Shown one piece after another: positions 30,101 through 43,400 of a stretch of DNA of 64,000 nt; positions within the stretch are counted from its first letter, which is position 1, and every line of letters starts with the position of its first letter. Under the pieces are notes generated by a model. That model was not told where the DNA came from. It was given only the letters and a program-made list of their open reading frames with translations, and did not search any database. The stretch spans positions 5,224,001-5,288,000 of the forward strand of contig NZ_CP150918.1 in the NCBI RefSeq assembly GCF_039908635.1, written 5' to 3'. The position numbers and the translations under genes were made by a program. This DNA is from Pseudomonas purpurea. Lineage in GTDB: Bacteria; Pseudomonadota; Gammaproteobacteria; Pseudomonadales; Pseudomonadaceae.

Positions 30101-31659
30101 CCGCCAAAGAGCAGAAGCGCCAACCCATTTCCACCGGCTCCGAATGGACATTCGAGCTGATCCAGGCCTACGACCGCGAAATCAGCCGTATCGCGAACCG
30201 CTATGCGCTGGATACCTACCCCAACCAGATCGAGGTGATCACCGCCGAACAGATGATGGACGCCTATGCGTCTGTCGGCATGCCACTGGGTTATCACCAC
30301 TGGTCCTATGGCAAACACTTCCTCAGCACCGAGAAGTCCTACAGTCGCGGCCAGATGGGGCTGGCCTACGAGATCGTGATCAACTCGGACCCGTGCATTG
30401 CCTATCTGATGGAAGAAAACACCATCTGCATGCAGGCGCTGGTGGTTGCCCACGCCTGCTATGGCCACAACAGCTTTTTCAAGGGCAATTACCTGTTCCG
30501 CACCTGGACCGATGCGAGCTCGATCATCGATTACCTGGTTTTCGCCAAGCAGTACATCATGCAATGCGAAGAGCGCCATGGCATCGACGCCGTAGAAGAC
30601 CTGCTGGACTCCTGCCATGCGCTGATGAACTACGGCGTCGACCGCTACAAACGCCCTTATCCGATTTCCGCCGAAGAAGAGCGGCGCCGGCAGAAAGATC
30701 GTGAAGAACACCTGCAAAAGCAGATCAACGACCTGTGGCGCACCATCCCCAAAGGGGCCGACAAGTACAACGAGAAGGACAACGCCCGTTTTCCCGCCGA
30801 GCCGCAGGAGAACATCCTCTACTTCATCGAAAAACACGCCCCGCTGCTGGAGCCTTGGCAACGGGAAATCGTGCGGATCGTGCGCAAGATCGCCCAATAC
30901 TTTTACCCACAGCGCCAGACTCAGGTCATGAACGAAGGCTGGGCAACGTTCTGGCACTACACGCTGATGAACGACTTGTACGACGAGGGCCTGGTAACCG
31001 ACGGCTTCATGATGGAGTTCCTGACGTCACACACCAGCGTGGTCTTCCAGCCTGGCTTCGACAGCCCTTACTACAACGGGATCAACCCCTACACCCTCGG
31101 TTTCGCCATGTACCGCGACATCCGGCGCATGTGCGAAGAACCCACCGAAGAGGACTACCGCTGGTTCCCGGAAATCGCCGGGACCGACTGGCTGTCGAGC
31201 ATCAAGTTCGCCATGAGCAGCTTCAAGGATGAGAGCTTCATCCTGCAGTACCTGTCACCCAAAGTGATCCGCGACCTGAAACTGTTCAGCATTCTCGATG
31301 ACGATCAGAAGGACGACCTGCTGGTGCCTGCGATTCACGACGAAGAAGGCTACCGGATCATTCGTGAAACCTTGGCGGCGCAGTACAACCTTGGTAACCG
31401 CGAGCCCAACGTGCAGATCTACAGCATCGACCGCCGCGGCGACCGCTCGCTGACCCTGCGCCACCAACAACATGACCGCAAACCCCTGGGTGACTCCACC
31501 GACGAAGTCCTCAAGCACCTGCACCGGCTGTGGGGGTTCGATATACACCTGGAGACGCTGCAAGGTGACCAGCTCATGAAAACCCACCATGTCCCGCCCA
31601 GAGGCGATCACAACGAAGGGGATTACGGGCGACTGGACCTGGCTGTCATTCACCTGTGA
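30097..31659 (+). CDS. spoVR: SpoVR family protein (YcgB)
   Basis: 520-aa SpoVR/YcgB protein. The conserved N-terminal part includes [10 protein letters not shown] and [19 protein letters not shown], and the middle has [18 protein letters not shown]. The HxxE-like and His-rich segments suggest metal binding, but no activity is established. In Bacillus the homolog affects spore cortex, a role that cannot apply here; with prkA and yeaH it is considered a stationary-phase stress protein. Confidence 0.92.
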   Translation: MTAKEQKRQPISTGSEWTFELIQAYDREISRIANRYALDTYPNQIEVITAEQMMDAYASVGMPLGYHHWSYGKHFLSTEKSYSRGQMGLAYEIVINSDPCIAYLMEENTICMQALVVAHACYGHNSFFKGNYLFRTWTDASSIIDYLVFAKQYIMQCEERHGIDAVEDLLDSCHALMNYGVDRYKRPYPISAEEERRRQKDREEHLQKQINDLWRTIPKGADKYNEKDNARFPAEPQENILYFIEKHAPLLEPWQREIVRIVRKIAQYFYPQRQTQVMNEGWATFWHYTLMNDLYDEGLVTDGFMMEFLTSHTSVVFQPGFDSPYYNGINPYTLGFAMYRDIRRMCEEPTEEDYRWFPEIAGTDWLSSIKFAMSSFKDESFILQYLSPKVIRDLKLFSILDDDQKDDLLVPAIHDEEGYRIIRETLAAQYNLGNREPNVQIYSIDRRGDRSLTLRHQQHDRKPLGDSTDEVLKHLHRLWGFDIHLETLQGDQLMKTHHVPPRGDHNEGDYGRLDLAVIHL

Positions 31660-31722
31660 TGCAACCCAGACCTCCGAAAGTTCGACGCAAGGGTTATCCT
31701 GTCGGGCTTACGGAGGTTTTTT

Positions 31723-32952
31723 ATGCAAATTTTTAAAGTCGGTGGTGCGGTTCGTGATCGCCTGCTCGGCAAGCCTGTCACTGACATCGACTGGGTCGTG
31801 GTAGGCGCGACCACTGAAGAGATGCTCGCCAAAGGCTACCGCCCGGTCGGCGCGGACTTTCCGGTGTTTCTTCATCCAAAAAGTGGCGAGGAATACGCCC
31901 TCGCACGCACCGAACGCAAGAGCGGGCGGGGTTACGGCGGATTCACCTTCCATGCCAGCCCCGAGGTTACCCTGGAAGAAGACCTGATTCGTCGCGACCT
32001 GACGATCAACGCCATGGCCGAGGACGATCACGGCAATCTGACCGACCCCTATCACGGCCAACGCGATCTCGATGCCCGCGTACTTCGCCATGTTTCCCCC
32101 GCGTTCGCCGAAGATCCCCTGCGAGTGCTACGCGTCGCCCGCTTCGCAGCTCGTTATGCCGAGCTGGGTTTTACTGTCGCCCCTGAAACCCTGGAACTGA
32201 TGCGCCAACTCAGCGAATCAGGCGAACTTGAAGCCCTGACCGCTGAACGCAGCTGGAAAGAAATCTCCCGCGCCCTGATGGAAGATCAGCCACAGGTATT
32301 CATCCAAGTGCTGCGCGACTGCGGCGCACTGAAGGTCTTGATGCCGGAGGTTGATGCACTCTTTGGCGTGCCTCAGCCCGAAGCCCACCACCCGGAAATC
32401 GACACCGGCGTGCACACCCTGAGCGTGCTGGAGCAAGCGGCGCGACACCAACAACCGCTGACCGTACGCTGGGCCTGCCTGCTGCATGACTTGGGCAAAG
32501 GCCTGACACCAAAAGAAGAATGGCCTCGGCACATCGCCCATGAACACAAGGGCCTGAAGCTGATCAAAGCGCTCAACGAACGCTTCAAGGCACCGCGTGA
32601 CTGCCAGGAACTGGCACTGCTGGTGGGCGAATACCACACCCATGGTCACCGGGCGCTGGAACTGAAAGCATCAACTTTGCTGGAACTGCTACAGAGTTTC
32701 GACGTTTACCGTCGGCCGCAGCGCTTTGAGGAATTTATCATCGCCTGCGAAATGGACGCACGAGGCCGCAAGGGGCTTGAGCAGAGAAGTTATCCACAAG
32801 CGGATTATTTGCGTGGTGCGGCTACTGCGGCGCGAGGCATCGCCGTTCAGCCGTTGCTGGAGAAGGGCTTCAAGGGGCCAGGGCTGGGCGAGGCAATCAA
32901 GCGTGAAAGGCTTAAAGCGCTGAAGGCTTACAAAGAGGCGGCGTCAACCTGA
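31723..32952 (+). CDS. cca: multifunctional CCA-adding enzyme
   Basis: 409-aa tRNA nucleotidyltransferase that adds or repairs the 3' CCA end. The class II nucleotidyltransferase head has [12 protein letters not shown] and the DIDWVVVG catalytic aspartates, then [12 protein letters not shown]. An HD domain follows with [11 protein letters not shown] and the later [13 protein letters not shown] histidines, as in the gammaproteobacterial multifunctional form. A GGAGG sequence precedes the ATG at 31723. Confidence 0.94.
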   Translation: MQIFKVGGAVRDRLLGKPVTDIDWVVVGATTEEMLAKGYRPVGADFPVFLHPKSGEEYALARTERKSGRGYGGFTFHASPEVTLEEDLIRRDLTINAMAEDDHGNLTDPYHGQRDLDARVLRHVSPAFAEDPLRVLRVARFAARYAELGFTVAPETLELMRQLSESGELEALTAERSWKEISRALMEDQPQVFIQVLRDCGALKVLMPEVDALFGVPQPEAHHPEIDTGVHTLSVLEQAARHQQPLTVRWACLLHDLGKGLTPKEEWPRHIAHEHKGLKLIKALNERFKAPRDCQELALLVGEYHTHGHRALELKASTLLELLQSFDVYRRPQRFEEFIIACEMDARGRKGLEQRSYPQADYLRGAATAARGIAVQPLLEKGFKGPGLGEAIKRERLKALKAYKEAAST

Positions 32953-33001
32953 ACAAGCCCGCCCCCACAGGACCGGCACAACCCTTGTGGGAGCGGGCTT
33001 A
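32953..33001. repeat. REP-like inverted pair after cca
   Basis: aagcccgcccccacagg and ccttgtgggagcgggctt face each other with a short spacer between convergent cca and folK. It may serve as the transcript end for both. Confidence 0.6.
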
Positions 33002-33022
33002 CCCGCGAAGGCGTCATCCGCC

Positions 33023-33542
33023 TCACAACAAATGTGAAGGGGTCAACTGCTCACCACGCCATTCAAACGCCACAGGCGCCAGCACCTGATCAATCTGCGC
33101 CTCGCTCCACAACGTCGAAAAGCTCTTGCCTACACCCGGATGCACCCTGTCCGGCGCAATCAGCGACAACGGCCACAGCACGAAGGCATTTTTCAGAATT
33201 TCCACACGCGGCAGGATCAGCCCATCGAAGTTGCCTGCCAACTCGCCATACAACAACACATCGATATCCAGCGGCAAACCCTTGCGGTCCGGCGCATAGC
33301 GACCATTATCCGCCTCAATGAATTTCAAGCGCCGGTCCAGTTCCAGCAGTGGCAGATCGGTATAGGGCCGACACCACAAAATTGAAAAACGGCCCACTCT
33401 TGATGCCCACCGGCTGACTCTCGAACACCGCCGAGCAGCGAATATCCACCAGAAAACCGGCAAGCGCTTCCAGCCCCGCCTGCAAATGAGCTTCACGCTC
33501 GACGTTACTGCCGAGGCCGAGGAAAACCTGAGTCAGCGACAT
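33023..33542 (-). pseudogene. folK: HPPK (folate pathway pyrophosphokinase), frameshifted
   Basis: 2-amino-4-hydroxy-6-hydroxymethyldihydropteridine pyrophosphokinase. From ATG 33542 the frame reads [20 protein letters not shown] and on to FNFVVSA, then fails. The remainder (YTDLPLLELDRRLKFIEAD, GLPLDIDVLLYG, LPRVEILKNAFVLWPL) continues in another frame to the stop at 33023. Removing one G from the GGG run at 33365-33367 joins them as VVSAYTDLPLLELD, about 172 aa in total. The ATP/pterin motifs lie on both sides of the break, so the gene as written would be inactive. Its start overlaps the folB end by 10 bp. Confidence 0.88.
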
Positions 33543-33886
33543 CCGCGCTCGATCTCCACGCCCACACCCGTAGCCGCCGGAACGGCCCCTGGCTTGGTCA
33601 GCTTGAGGCGCAGCCAGGTAATCTTGAATTCGCTCATCAAGACTTCAGCCAGGCGCTCGGCAAAGGTTTCAACCAGTTGAAACTGCGCTTGCTCGGCAAA
33701 CGCCTGAATACGCGCCGAAACGCTGGCGTAATCGAGCGCCAGGGTCAGGTCATCACCGGCCGCTGCCGGACGATTGTCCCAGGCGAAGCTCAGATCAAGC
33801 CGCAGGCACTGACGGATGCCGCGCTCCCAGTCGTAGGCACCGATCACCGTGTCGACTTCCAGGCCCTCGATAAACACTCTGTCCAA
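33533..33886 (-). CDS. folB: dihydroneopterin aldolase
   Basis: 117-aa FolB, which cleaves 7,8-dihydroneopterin to the substrate of FolK. The start is taken as TTG 33886 (reading [16 protein letters not shown]), which has GGAGA at proper spacing; the open frame runs 8 codons further upstream. Conserved stretches are [11 protein letters not shown] and [13 protein letters not shown]. The overlap with folK fits the coupled folate operon. Confidence 0.9.
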   Translation of the reverse strand: MDRVFIEGLEVDTVIGAYDWERGIRQCLRLDLSFAWDNRPAAAGDDLTLALDYASVSARIQAFAEQAQFQLVETFAERLAEVLMSEFKITWLRLKLTKPGAVPAATGVGVEIERGCR

Positions 33887-33960
33887 GCACTCTTCTCCGC
33901 AGCACGACAAGGGCGCAATGCGCCGTTAGAATCAGGGCGTCCTCGCCCGGAATGGTTAGC

Positions 33961-34530
33961 ATGTTTTGGTTACTGGCGATTCTCGCCTACCTGCTCGGCT
34001 CTCTGTCCTTCGCCATTTTGCTCAGCCGCCTGACCGGTAACCCCGATCCGCGAATGAGTGGCTCCGGCAATGCCGGTGCCACCAACATGTTGCGTCTGGC
34101 CGGCAAAAAACTCGCCATCCTGACCTTGCTCGGCGACCTCTGCAAAGGCTTGTTGCCGGTGCTGATCGCCGCGCTCGCCGGTCTTTCGGTGCAACAACAG
34201 GCCTGGGTCGGCGTCTGCGCCGTCATTGGCCATCTGTTCCCGCTGTACTTCCGCTTTCGCGGCGGCAAAGGTGTCGCCACCGCGGCCGGCATGCTGCTGG
34301 GGCTTTACCCACCCGCCGCGCTCCTGGCCATCGGTGCCTGGCTACTGACCTTCTACCTCACCCGCACCAGCTCGCTGGCTGCGCTGATCGCCACGCCCCT
34401 GACCCTGCCACTGCTGGCCTGGCAAGAGCCGGAAGCACTGCTGCCGATGAGCGCCCTGACGGCGTTGATCGTGTGGCGGCATCGCGGCAATCTACGCGAC
34501 CTGTTTGCCGGGCGCGAACGGCATTTTTAA
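33961..34530 (+). CDS. plsY: glycerol-3-phosphate acyltransferase PlsY
   Basis: 189-aa inner-membrane enzyme that transfers acyl groups from acyl-phosphate to glycerol-3-phosphate, the first step of phospholipid synthesis. About five transmembrane helices. The motifs [17 protein letters not shown] and [18 protein letters not shown] are diagnostic. ATG 33961 is used; a GTG three codons earlier is less likely. It is divergent from folB and convergent with tsaD. Confidence 0.93.
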   Translation: MFWLLAILAYLLGSLSFAILLSRLTGNPDPRMSGSGNAGATNMLRLAGKKLAILTLLGDLCKGLLPVLIAALAGLSVQQQAWVGVCAVIGHLFPLYFRFRGGKGVATAAGMLLGLYPPAALLAIGAWLLTFYLTRTSSLAALIATPLTLPLLAWQEPEALLPMSALTALIVWRHRGNLRDLFAGRERHF

Positions 34531-34553
34531 ATACCCGCCATGAACAACGCTCA

Positions 34554-35579
34554 TCACAGGGGCGACAACTGCTCCATCGGCCAGCGTGCCTGCACGCTGA
34601 TGGCCAGGCTTTCCTGCTGACCTGCCTGCAAACGCTGGCAACCGGCAAAAGCAATCATCGCGCCGTTATCGGTGCAGAACTCCGGACGTGCGTAGTAAAC
34701 GTCGCCCTTCATGTCGCCGAGCATCTTCTCCAACGACTCCCGCAATGCCTTGTTGGCGCTGACGCCACCAGCGATCACCAGACGCTTGAGACCCGCCTGC
34801 TTGAGGGCACGCTTGCACTTGATGGTCAAAGTCTCCACCACTGCCTGCTGGAAGGCCAGCGAGATGTCGCTGCGGGTTTGTTCACTGTCGTCCCCGGCAC
34901 TGACGCATTGCTGCCAGGTGTTCAGGGCAAAGGTTTTCAAGCCACTGAAGCTGAAGGCCAGCCCCGGACGATCACACATCGGACGCGGGAAGACGAAACG
35001 TCCGGCAACGCCTTGCGCAGCCAGTCGTGCGATTTCCGGACCACCGGGGTAATTCATCCCCATCATCTTGGCCGTCTTGTCGAACGCCTCACCCGCAGCG
35101 TCATCAAGAGTCTCACCCAACAGCTCGTATTGGCCAATGCCATCGACCCGAACCAGTTGCGTATGCCCCCCGGACACCAACAAAGCGACGAACGGGAATT
35201 CGGGCGGTTGCGGCTCCAGCATCGGCGCCAGCAAATGGCCTTCCATGTGGTGCACGCCCAAGGCCGGAATGCCCCAGGCAAAGGCCAGCGCCTGAGCACA
35301 GGAAGCCCCCACCAGAAGAGCGCCCACCAGGCCAGGACCTGCGGTGTAGGCGATTGCATCGATCTCGGTCGGCACGCAATCGGCTTCAGCCAACACCTGA
35401 CGAATCAAGGGCAGCATACGCTTGACGTGGTCACGCGACGCCAGCTCCGGCACTACGCCACCATAGGCGCGATGCAGGTCGATCTGGCTGAACAGTGCGT
35501 CGGCCAGCAAGCCTCTTTCACTGTCGTAAAGTGCGACACCGGTTTCGTCGCAGGAGGTTTCTAATCCCAGTACTAGCAT
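34554..35579 (-). CDS. tsaD: tRNA N6-threonylcarbamoyladenosine synthase subunit TsaD
   Basis: 341-aa TsaD (Kae1/Qri7 family), which with TsaB and TsaE transfers the threonylcarbamoyl group to A37 of ANN-decoding tRNAs. Metal-ligand histidines lie in [12 protein letters not shown], and the ASKHA-fold nucleotide motifs [17 protein letters not shown] and [14 protein letters not shown] are complete. It is divergent from rpsU, the standard gammaproteobacterial arrangement. Confidence 0.94.
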   Translation of the reverse strand: MLVLGLETSCDETGVALYDSERGLLADALFSQIDLHRAYGGVVPELASRDHVKRMLPLIRQVLAEADCVPTEIDAIAYTAGPGLVGALLVGASCAQALAFAWGIPALGVHHMEGHLLAPMLEPQPPEFPFVALLVSGGHTQLVRVDGIGQYELLGETLDDAAGEAFDKTAKMMGMNYPGGPEIARLAAQGVAGRFVFPRPMCDRPGLAFSFSGLKTFALNTWQQCVSAGDDSEQTRSDISLAFQQAVVETLTIKCKRALKQAGLKRLVIAGGVSANKALRESLEKMLGDMKGDVYYARPEFCTDNGAMIAFAGCQRLQAGQQESLAISVQARWPMEQLSPL

Positions 35580-35778
35580 GGGTTTGCGCCTTGTTTAGGC
35601 TGAATTCGAAGGCGCGCATAATAGTCGCCACGTGGTGCCCCGACCAGCGGTTTTCGATCAGAGGCTTTGCATTCCGAGCGATGAGGGGTTAACATCCGCA
35701 ACCCTTAAAAACCGACGTCTTCAAGTGCATTTTTGCCGCGAGGATGTTGACCCCGGTAATGAATGAAGGTAGCTCTGG

Positions 35779-35994
35779 ATGCCAGCCGTCAAAGTTAAAG
35801 AGAACGAACCCTTCGACGTAGCTCTGCGTCGTTTCAAGCGCTCCTGCGAAAAAGCCGGTGTACTGGCTGAAGTTCGTAGCCGCGAATTTTACGAGAAGCC
35901 GACTTCTGAGCGTAAGCGCAAAGCAGCTGCTGCTGTTAAGCGTCACGCCAAGAAAGTTCAGCGCGAACAGCGCCGCGCCGTTCGTCTGTACTAA
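35779..35994 (+). CDS. rpsU: 30S ribosomal protein bS21
   Basis: 71-aa, highly basic small-subunit protein ([20 protein letters not shown] at the N terminus), full length for the family. It leads the macromolecular synthesis operon rpsU-dnaG-rpoD. A GAAGG ribosome site precedes the ATG. The 199-bp gap to the divergent tsaD must carry its promoter, though I could not pick out a convincing one. Confidence 0.96.
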
Positions 35995-36024
35995 TACACA
36001 GACGTTCGTAGCAAGCTTCTGCCA

Positions 36025-36045
36025 AGCCCGGCCCTCAGCCGGGCT
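36025..36045 (+). terminator. hairpin in the rpsU-dnaG gap
   Basis: AGCCCGGC and GCCGGGCT form a perfect 8-bp stem 30 bp past rpsU. No T run follows, so it probably acts as a leaky terminator or processing site that lowers dnaG and rpoD relative to rpsU. The rest of the 492-bp gap up to 36486 shows no gene; a TATTAT at 36233 could be part of a dnaG promoter but lacks a clear partner. Confidence 0.5.
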
Positions 36046-36486
36046 AATGGCATTTGCGGACATCGCTTGATGCTTCACCGTCAAAGCCGCAGACGCGACC
36101 GAGACAAATCTGCTTTAAACGTCAGACCTGGCTCTTTTGCCAGCGGTGCACGTCTCTTCTGACGAGCCTTCCAAGGCTACTGACGAGCACACCCTTTTTA
36201 CTGATCCTCTCACGACGATCAGCGCAAGGCACTATTATGCGTGCCCACTTACATGAGCTATCCGAGGCCTGTCTTTGGCCACTACCGGATTGAGCGCAAC
36301 ACTTTCAAGCAGTCGAATACTGATGAGCATTAACGTCGGTGGTTTTTCGGCAGATACACTTCCCGACAGCGAATACGCAGACGATACCTGGTCGAGCCGC
36401 ACATCTGCCGCGCCTCAAAACAATGACCGGCATCGGGCCGCTCCTCGCGCGGATCAAATTTTCAGCGCAGTGATGACGAGAACGCC

Positions 36487-38448
36487 ATGGCCGGGCTAAT
36501 TCCCCAGAGCTTTATTGACGACCTTCTGAACCGCACCGACATCGTCGATGTGGTCAGCTCGCGCCTGCAAATGAAAAAAGCCGGCAAGAACTACACTGCC
36601 TGCTGCCCGTTTCACAAAGAAAAAACCCCGTCATTCAGCGTCAGCCCGGACAAACAGTTCTATTACTGCTTTGGCTGCGGCGCGGGCGGCAACGCCCTCG
36701 GCTTCATCATGGACCACGACAACCTGGACTTCCCCCAGGCCGTCGAAGAACTGGCCAAAGCCGCCGGCATGGAAATTCCCCGCGAGGAAAGCGGCCGACC
36801 GCACAAACCGCGACAGCCGACCGACTCGCCGCTGTACCCGCTGCTCACCGCTGCCGCCGATTTTTACCGCCAGGCGCTGAAAAGCCACCCGGCGCGCAAA
36901 GCGGCCGTCGACTACCTGAAAGGCCGCGGCCTGACCGGCGAAATCGCCCGCGATTTCGGCCTGGGTTTCGCACCACCAGGCTGGGACAACCTGTTCAAGC
37001 ACCTGAGCAGCGACACCCTGCAACAAAAAGCCATGATCGACGCAGGCCTGTTGATCGAGAACGCCGAAACCGGCAAACGCTATGACCGCTTCCGCGATCG
37101 CGTAATGTTCCCGATCCGCGACAGCCGTGGGCGCATCATCGCGTTTGGCGGCCGGGTACTGGGCGACGACAAACCGAAGTACCTGAACTCCCCGGAAACC
37201 CCGGTATTCCATAAAGGCCAGGAGCTCTACGGCCTTTATGAAGCACGCAAAAACAATCGCAACCTCGACGAGATCATTGTCGTCGAGGGTTACATGGACG
37301 TTATCGCCCTCGCCCAACAAGGCCTGCGCAACGCCGTCGCCACCCTCGGCACCGCTACCAGCGAAGAACACTTGAAGCGACTGTTTCGCGTCGTACCCAA
37401 CGTGTTGTTCTGCTTCGACGGCGACCAGGCGGGCCGCAACGCTGCATGGCGCGCCCTGGAGTCAACGCTTTCGAGCCTGCAAGACGGGCGGCGCGCGCGT
37501 TTTCTGTTCCTGCCCGAAGGTGAGGACCCGGATACGCTGGTGCGCTCCGAAGGCACCGATGCCTTCCGCGCCCGCATCAATCAGCATGCCCAGCCGCTGG
37601 CAGACTACTTTTTTCAGCAGTTGACCGAAGAGTCCGACCCGCGCTCGCTCGAAGGCAAGGCCCACATGGCCACCCTCGCCGCGCCGCTGATCGACAAAGT
37701 CCCGGGGGCCAACTTACGCACACTGATGCGCCAGCGCCTGACGGAAATCACCGGACTCAACAGCGAAACCGTCAACCAACTGGTGCACAGCGCCCCTCAG
37801 GACGCGCCCCCCGCTTATGACCCTGGCATCGATTACGACGCCATGCCGGATTATGCCGACTACCACCAACCGCAGGAGGCCTACGCGCCCCAGCAGGAGT
37901 GGACGCCGAAAAAACCGGGCAACGGCGGCAAGAAGTGGGAAAACAAACCCTGGGACAAAAAAGGCAAACGCGGCGGTGATCGCGATCAGGCCTACGCCCC
38001 ACGTATCCCCACGTCCGTCGAACCACCCACGCTGACGGCCCTGCGCACCCTGCTGCACCACCCGCAACTGGCGGAAAAAGTGGAGGACGCCGGGCACTTT
38101 GCCGCTGAAGATCACTCCACCACGCAACTGCTGGTAGCACTGCTCGAAGCCGTGCAGAAGAATCCTAAGCTAAACTCATTTCAACTGATCGCACGCTGGC
38201 ATGGCACCGAACAAGGGCGCCTGCTCAAGGCATTGGCAGAAAAGGAATGGTTGATTGAGGGAGACAACCTTGAACAACAGTTTTTCGACACCATTACTAC
38301 GCTAGCGACACGTCAACGTGAACGAAACCTGGAAAAACTTATCAACAAAGCAAACCAGTCTGGACTCAGTCCAGAGGAAGCAAACCAGATGCGCGACCTC
38401 CTGCGTCAAAAGGTTTCCGCATCAAACCCGACCTCAACTGGCGCGTGA
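36487..38448 (+). CDS. dnaG: DNA primase
   Basis: 653-aa primase that makes RNA primers at the replication fork. The zinc-binding domain has Cys40, His43, Cys61 and Cys64 (CCPFHKEKTPSF and YYCFGCGAGG). The TOPRIM domain includes IVVEGYMDVIALAQ and VLFCFDGDQAGRNAA. A long Pro/Lys/Gly-rich linker (about 440-510) precedes the C-terminal DnaB-binding domain. It is the middle gene of the macromolecular synthesis operon. Confidence 0.95.
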   Translation: MAGLIPQSFIDDLLNRTDIVDVVSSRLQMKKAGKNYTACCPFHKEKTPSFSVSPDKQFYYCFGCGAGGNALGFIMDHDNLDFPQAVEELAKAAGMEIPREESGRPHKPRQPTDSPLYPLLTAAADFYRQALKSHPARKAAVDYLKGRGLTGEIARDFGLGFAPPGWDNLFKHLSSDTLQQKAMIDAGLLIENAETGKRYDRFRDRVMFPIRDSRGRIIAFGGRVLGDDKPKYLNSPETPVFHKGQELYGLYEARKNNRNLDEIIVVEGYMDVIALAQQGLRNAVATLGTATSEEHLKRLFRVVPNVLFCFDGDQAGRNAAWRALESTLSSLQDGRRARFLFLPEGEDPDTLVRSEGTDAFRARINQHAQPLADYFFQQLTEESDPRSLEGKAHMATLAAPLIDKVPGANLRTLMRQRLTEITGLNSETVNQLVHSAPQDAPPAYDPGIDYDAMPDYADYHQPQEAYAPQQEWTPKKPGNGGKKWENKPWDKKGKRGGDRDQAYAPRIPTSVEPPTLTALRTLLHHPQLAEKVEDAGHFAAEDHSTTQLLVALLEAVQKNPKLNSFQLIARWHGTEQGRLLKALAEKEWLIEGDNLEQQFFDTITTLATRQRERNLEKLINKANQSGLSPEEANQMRDLLRQKVSASNPTSTGA

Positions 38449-38462
38449 GGTCATAGCTCAGG

Positions 38463-38468
38463 TATAAT
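38463..38468 (+). promoter_or_regulatory. TATAAT -10 element upstream of rpoD
   Basis: A perfect consensus -10 hexamer lies 48 bp before the rpoD ATG, in the short gap after dnaG. No good -35 is seen at normal spacing. It may give rpoD an extra promoter independent of rpsU. Confidence 0.4.
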
Positions 38469-38515
38469 CCTCGGCTTGTTTTTTGCCCGCCAAGACCTTC
38501 AGTGGATAGGGTGTT

Positions 38516-40363
<1,848 letters not shown>

Positions 40364-40366
40364 TCA

Positions 40367-40395
40367 CAAAACCCCCGGCCCTGCCGGGGGTTTTG
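40367..40395 (+). terminator. rho-independent terminator after rpoD
   Basis: AAAACCCCCGGC and GCCGGGGGTTTT arms with a 3-nt loop, immediately after the rpoD stop. Confidence 0.9.
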
Positions 40396-40487
40396 CTTTC
40401 TGCCGATTAAATCCCCCGCGCTTCACTCCCCCTTCGCATTGCCCGTCTACACTCGAACCATTCCCCTTGAGCCATAACGAGACCGTT

Positions 40488-43400
40488 ATGCCCAGACTGC
40501 CGGCCGTGTTGTTGCTGTCGCTGCTTGCCTGGACCGCAACGGCTGGCGCGCTGACTCTGACCGATGAGGAACGCGGCTGGCTGACGGCCCATCCGGAATT
40601 GCGCCTGGGCGTAGACGCCTCATGGCCACCATTTGAGTTTCGCGATGAGCAGGGCCGATATCAGGGCCTGGCAGCGGATTACATCAACCTGATCCGTGAT
40701 CGCCTGGCGATCAAGTTCACCCCCGTTGAGCCCGCCAGCTGGACCGAAGTCCTGGAGCAGATCAAACACGGCAAGCTGGACCTGCTGCCAGGCATCATGT
40801 CGACACCCGAACGGCAGACCTACCTTTCGTTCACCCGCCCTTATCTGGACTTCCCGATCGTCATCCTCGCTCACGTGGGGGGCGCGCAACCGCATAAAAT
40901 CGACGACCTGTACGGGCTGAAGATAGCCGTGGTGGAAAACTACGCGCCTCATGAGTTGCTGCGTACCCACCACCCGGACCTGAACCTCGTCCCGATGCCC
41001 AATGTCAGCTCGACCTTGCAAGCACTGGCGACCGACGAAGTGGATGCCGTGGTGGGCGACCTCGCTTCAAGCGTCTGGAGCCTGCGGCAGCTCAAGCTGG
41101 AAGGCCTTTACGTCAGCGGTGAAACGCCCTACCGCTACCAACTGGCGATGGCCGTCCCGCACGACAACAAAATGCTCGTGGGCATTCTGGATAAAGTCCT
41201 GGCAGACATGACCCCCGCCGAAATCAGTGCCATCCAGGAGCGCTGGGTCGGTAACGTTCTCGATCACCGCACCTTCTGGTCCGACCTGTTGCTGTACGGC
41301 CTGCCGGGAATTCTGCTGCTGGTCGCGGTGCTGGCGGTGGTGATCCGCATCAACCGTCGCCTGAGTTCGGAAATCGCCCGGCGTGTCGACCTTGAACAAG
41401 AACTGCGCAGCAGCGAGTACCACTATCGCGGGCTGGTGGAGAGCCTCTCGGCGATTGCCTGGGAGGCGCGCATCAGCGATTTCACGTACAGCTACGTTTC
41501 GCCCCACGCCGAGGCCCTGCTTGGCTATCCCCTGTCCCAATGGCTGATTCCGGGCTTCTGGCGCAACATCATCCACCCGGCCGACCTGCCCCGTGCCCAG
41601 GCTTTTTGCGACCATGAAGTCCTGGCCGGGCGCGATCACAGCCTCGACTACCGCGTCATTACCGCCGACGGGCGCTGTCTGTGGGTGCGCGATATCGTCA
41701 GCCTGATCGAACACGGCCATGAGCCGGTGATGCGCGGCCTGATGATCGACATCAGCGAAACCAAGCACATCGAAGAAGCCTTGCGCCTGTCCGAGCAGAA
41801 GTTCGCCTCGGTGTTCCAGCAATGCCCGGACATCCTGGTCATCGCTCGGTTGTCCGATGGATGTTTGCTGGAGGTCAACGAAGCGTTCGAGGAGCAGATC
41901 GGCCTGAGTGCGCAGGACGTGATCGGCCAAACCGCCACCGAACTGAACATCTGGGGCATCCCCGGCGTCGGCCCCAACCTGCTGCAACGCTTGCAGGCCG
42001 GTAGCATTCGCAACCTGGAGATGCCCTTTCGCCGCAGTAACGGCCAAGTGTTTACCGGACTGATTTCCGCCGAGCCTTTCGACCTGGACACCACCCCGGC
42101 GCTGGTGGTGGTGGTGCGCGACATCAGCCAGCTCAAGGAAACCCAGCAACTGCTGCAAACCTCGGAAGAGAAGTTCGCCAAGGCCTTCCACGCCTCTCCC
42201 GACGGCTTGCTGCTGTCCCGACAACGCGATGGCCTGCTGCTCGAAATCAACGAGGGGTTCAGTCGCATCACCGGCTTCAATACCGCCATGTCGGTGGACC
42301 GCTCCACCTTCGACCTTGGCATCTGGGTCAACCTCAACGAGCGCAAGCAAATGCTCGACCTGCTCCAGCGCGACGGTTTCGTACGGGACTTCAGTTGCCA
42401 CATCCGGCGCAATGACGGGCAGATCCGCCTCTGCGAAATGTCCAGCCGGCCACTGCCCATCGGTGAAGACGATTGCATGCTGACCATCGTGCGCGACATC
42501 ACCGAGCGGCACCTGATGCAGGAAAAACTGCAACAGGCCGCCACCGTGTTCGAGAGCACCGCAGAAGGCGTCTTGATCACCGACACCCAGCAACACATCA
42601 GCGCGGTGAACCGGGCGTTCACCGAGATCACCGGCTACAGCGAAACCGAAGCGTTGGGCCACACACCCCGGCTGCTCGCCTCAGGCCTGCACGACAGCGC
42701 CTTCTACGCGGCCATGTGGCATCAACTGACCGCCGAAGGGCATTGGCAAGGCGAGATTTCCAACCGGCGCAAGAACGGCGAGTTGTACCCCAGTTGGCTG
42801 ACCATCAGTGCCGTGCGCAACCGCGACCGGTTCATCACCCACTTCGTGGCGGTGTTCGCGGATATCTCCAGCCTCAAGCATGCCCAGGCCAAGCTCGACT
42901 ATCAGGCTCACCACGACCCCCTGACCGGCCTGCCCAACCGCACACTGTTCGAAAGTCGCCTGCTGACAGCGCTCAATGCCCAACAGGACAACGGCGGTCA
43001 GGGCGCGGTCCTGTTTCTGGACCTGGACCGTTTCAAGCACATCAACGACAGCCTCGGCCACCCGGTCGGCGACCTGCTGCTCAAAGGCATCGCCGTGCGT
43101 TTGAAAGAGCAACTGCGCGACATCGACACCGTTGCCCGGCTGGGCGGCGACGAATTCATCATTCTGCTGCCCGGCCTGCAACAACCCAGCGACGCCGAAC
43201 ACATCGCCACTAAACTGCTGCACTGCTTCACGGCGCCGTTCCAGGCCGGTGAACACGAGTTCTTTATCAGCGCGAGCATTGGCACCAGCCTCTACCCCAA
43301 GGACGGCTGCGACGTCGCCACGCTGGTCAAGAATGCCGATGCCGCCATGTACCGCTCCAAGGCCAAGGGCCGCAACCGGGTCGAGAGCTACACCCGCGAC

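Noticed and set aside
41067-42662. 531-codon frame antisense to rmcA
   Set aside because: Composition is typical of antisense shadow and the sense gene has intact domains throughout.
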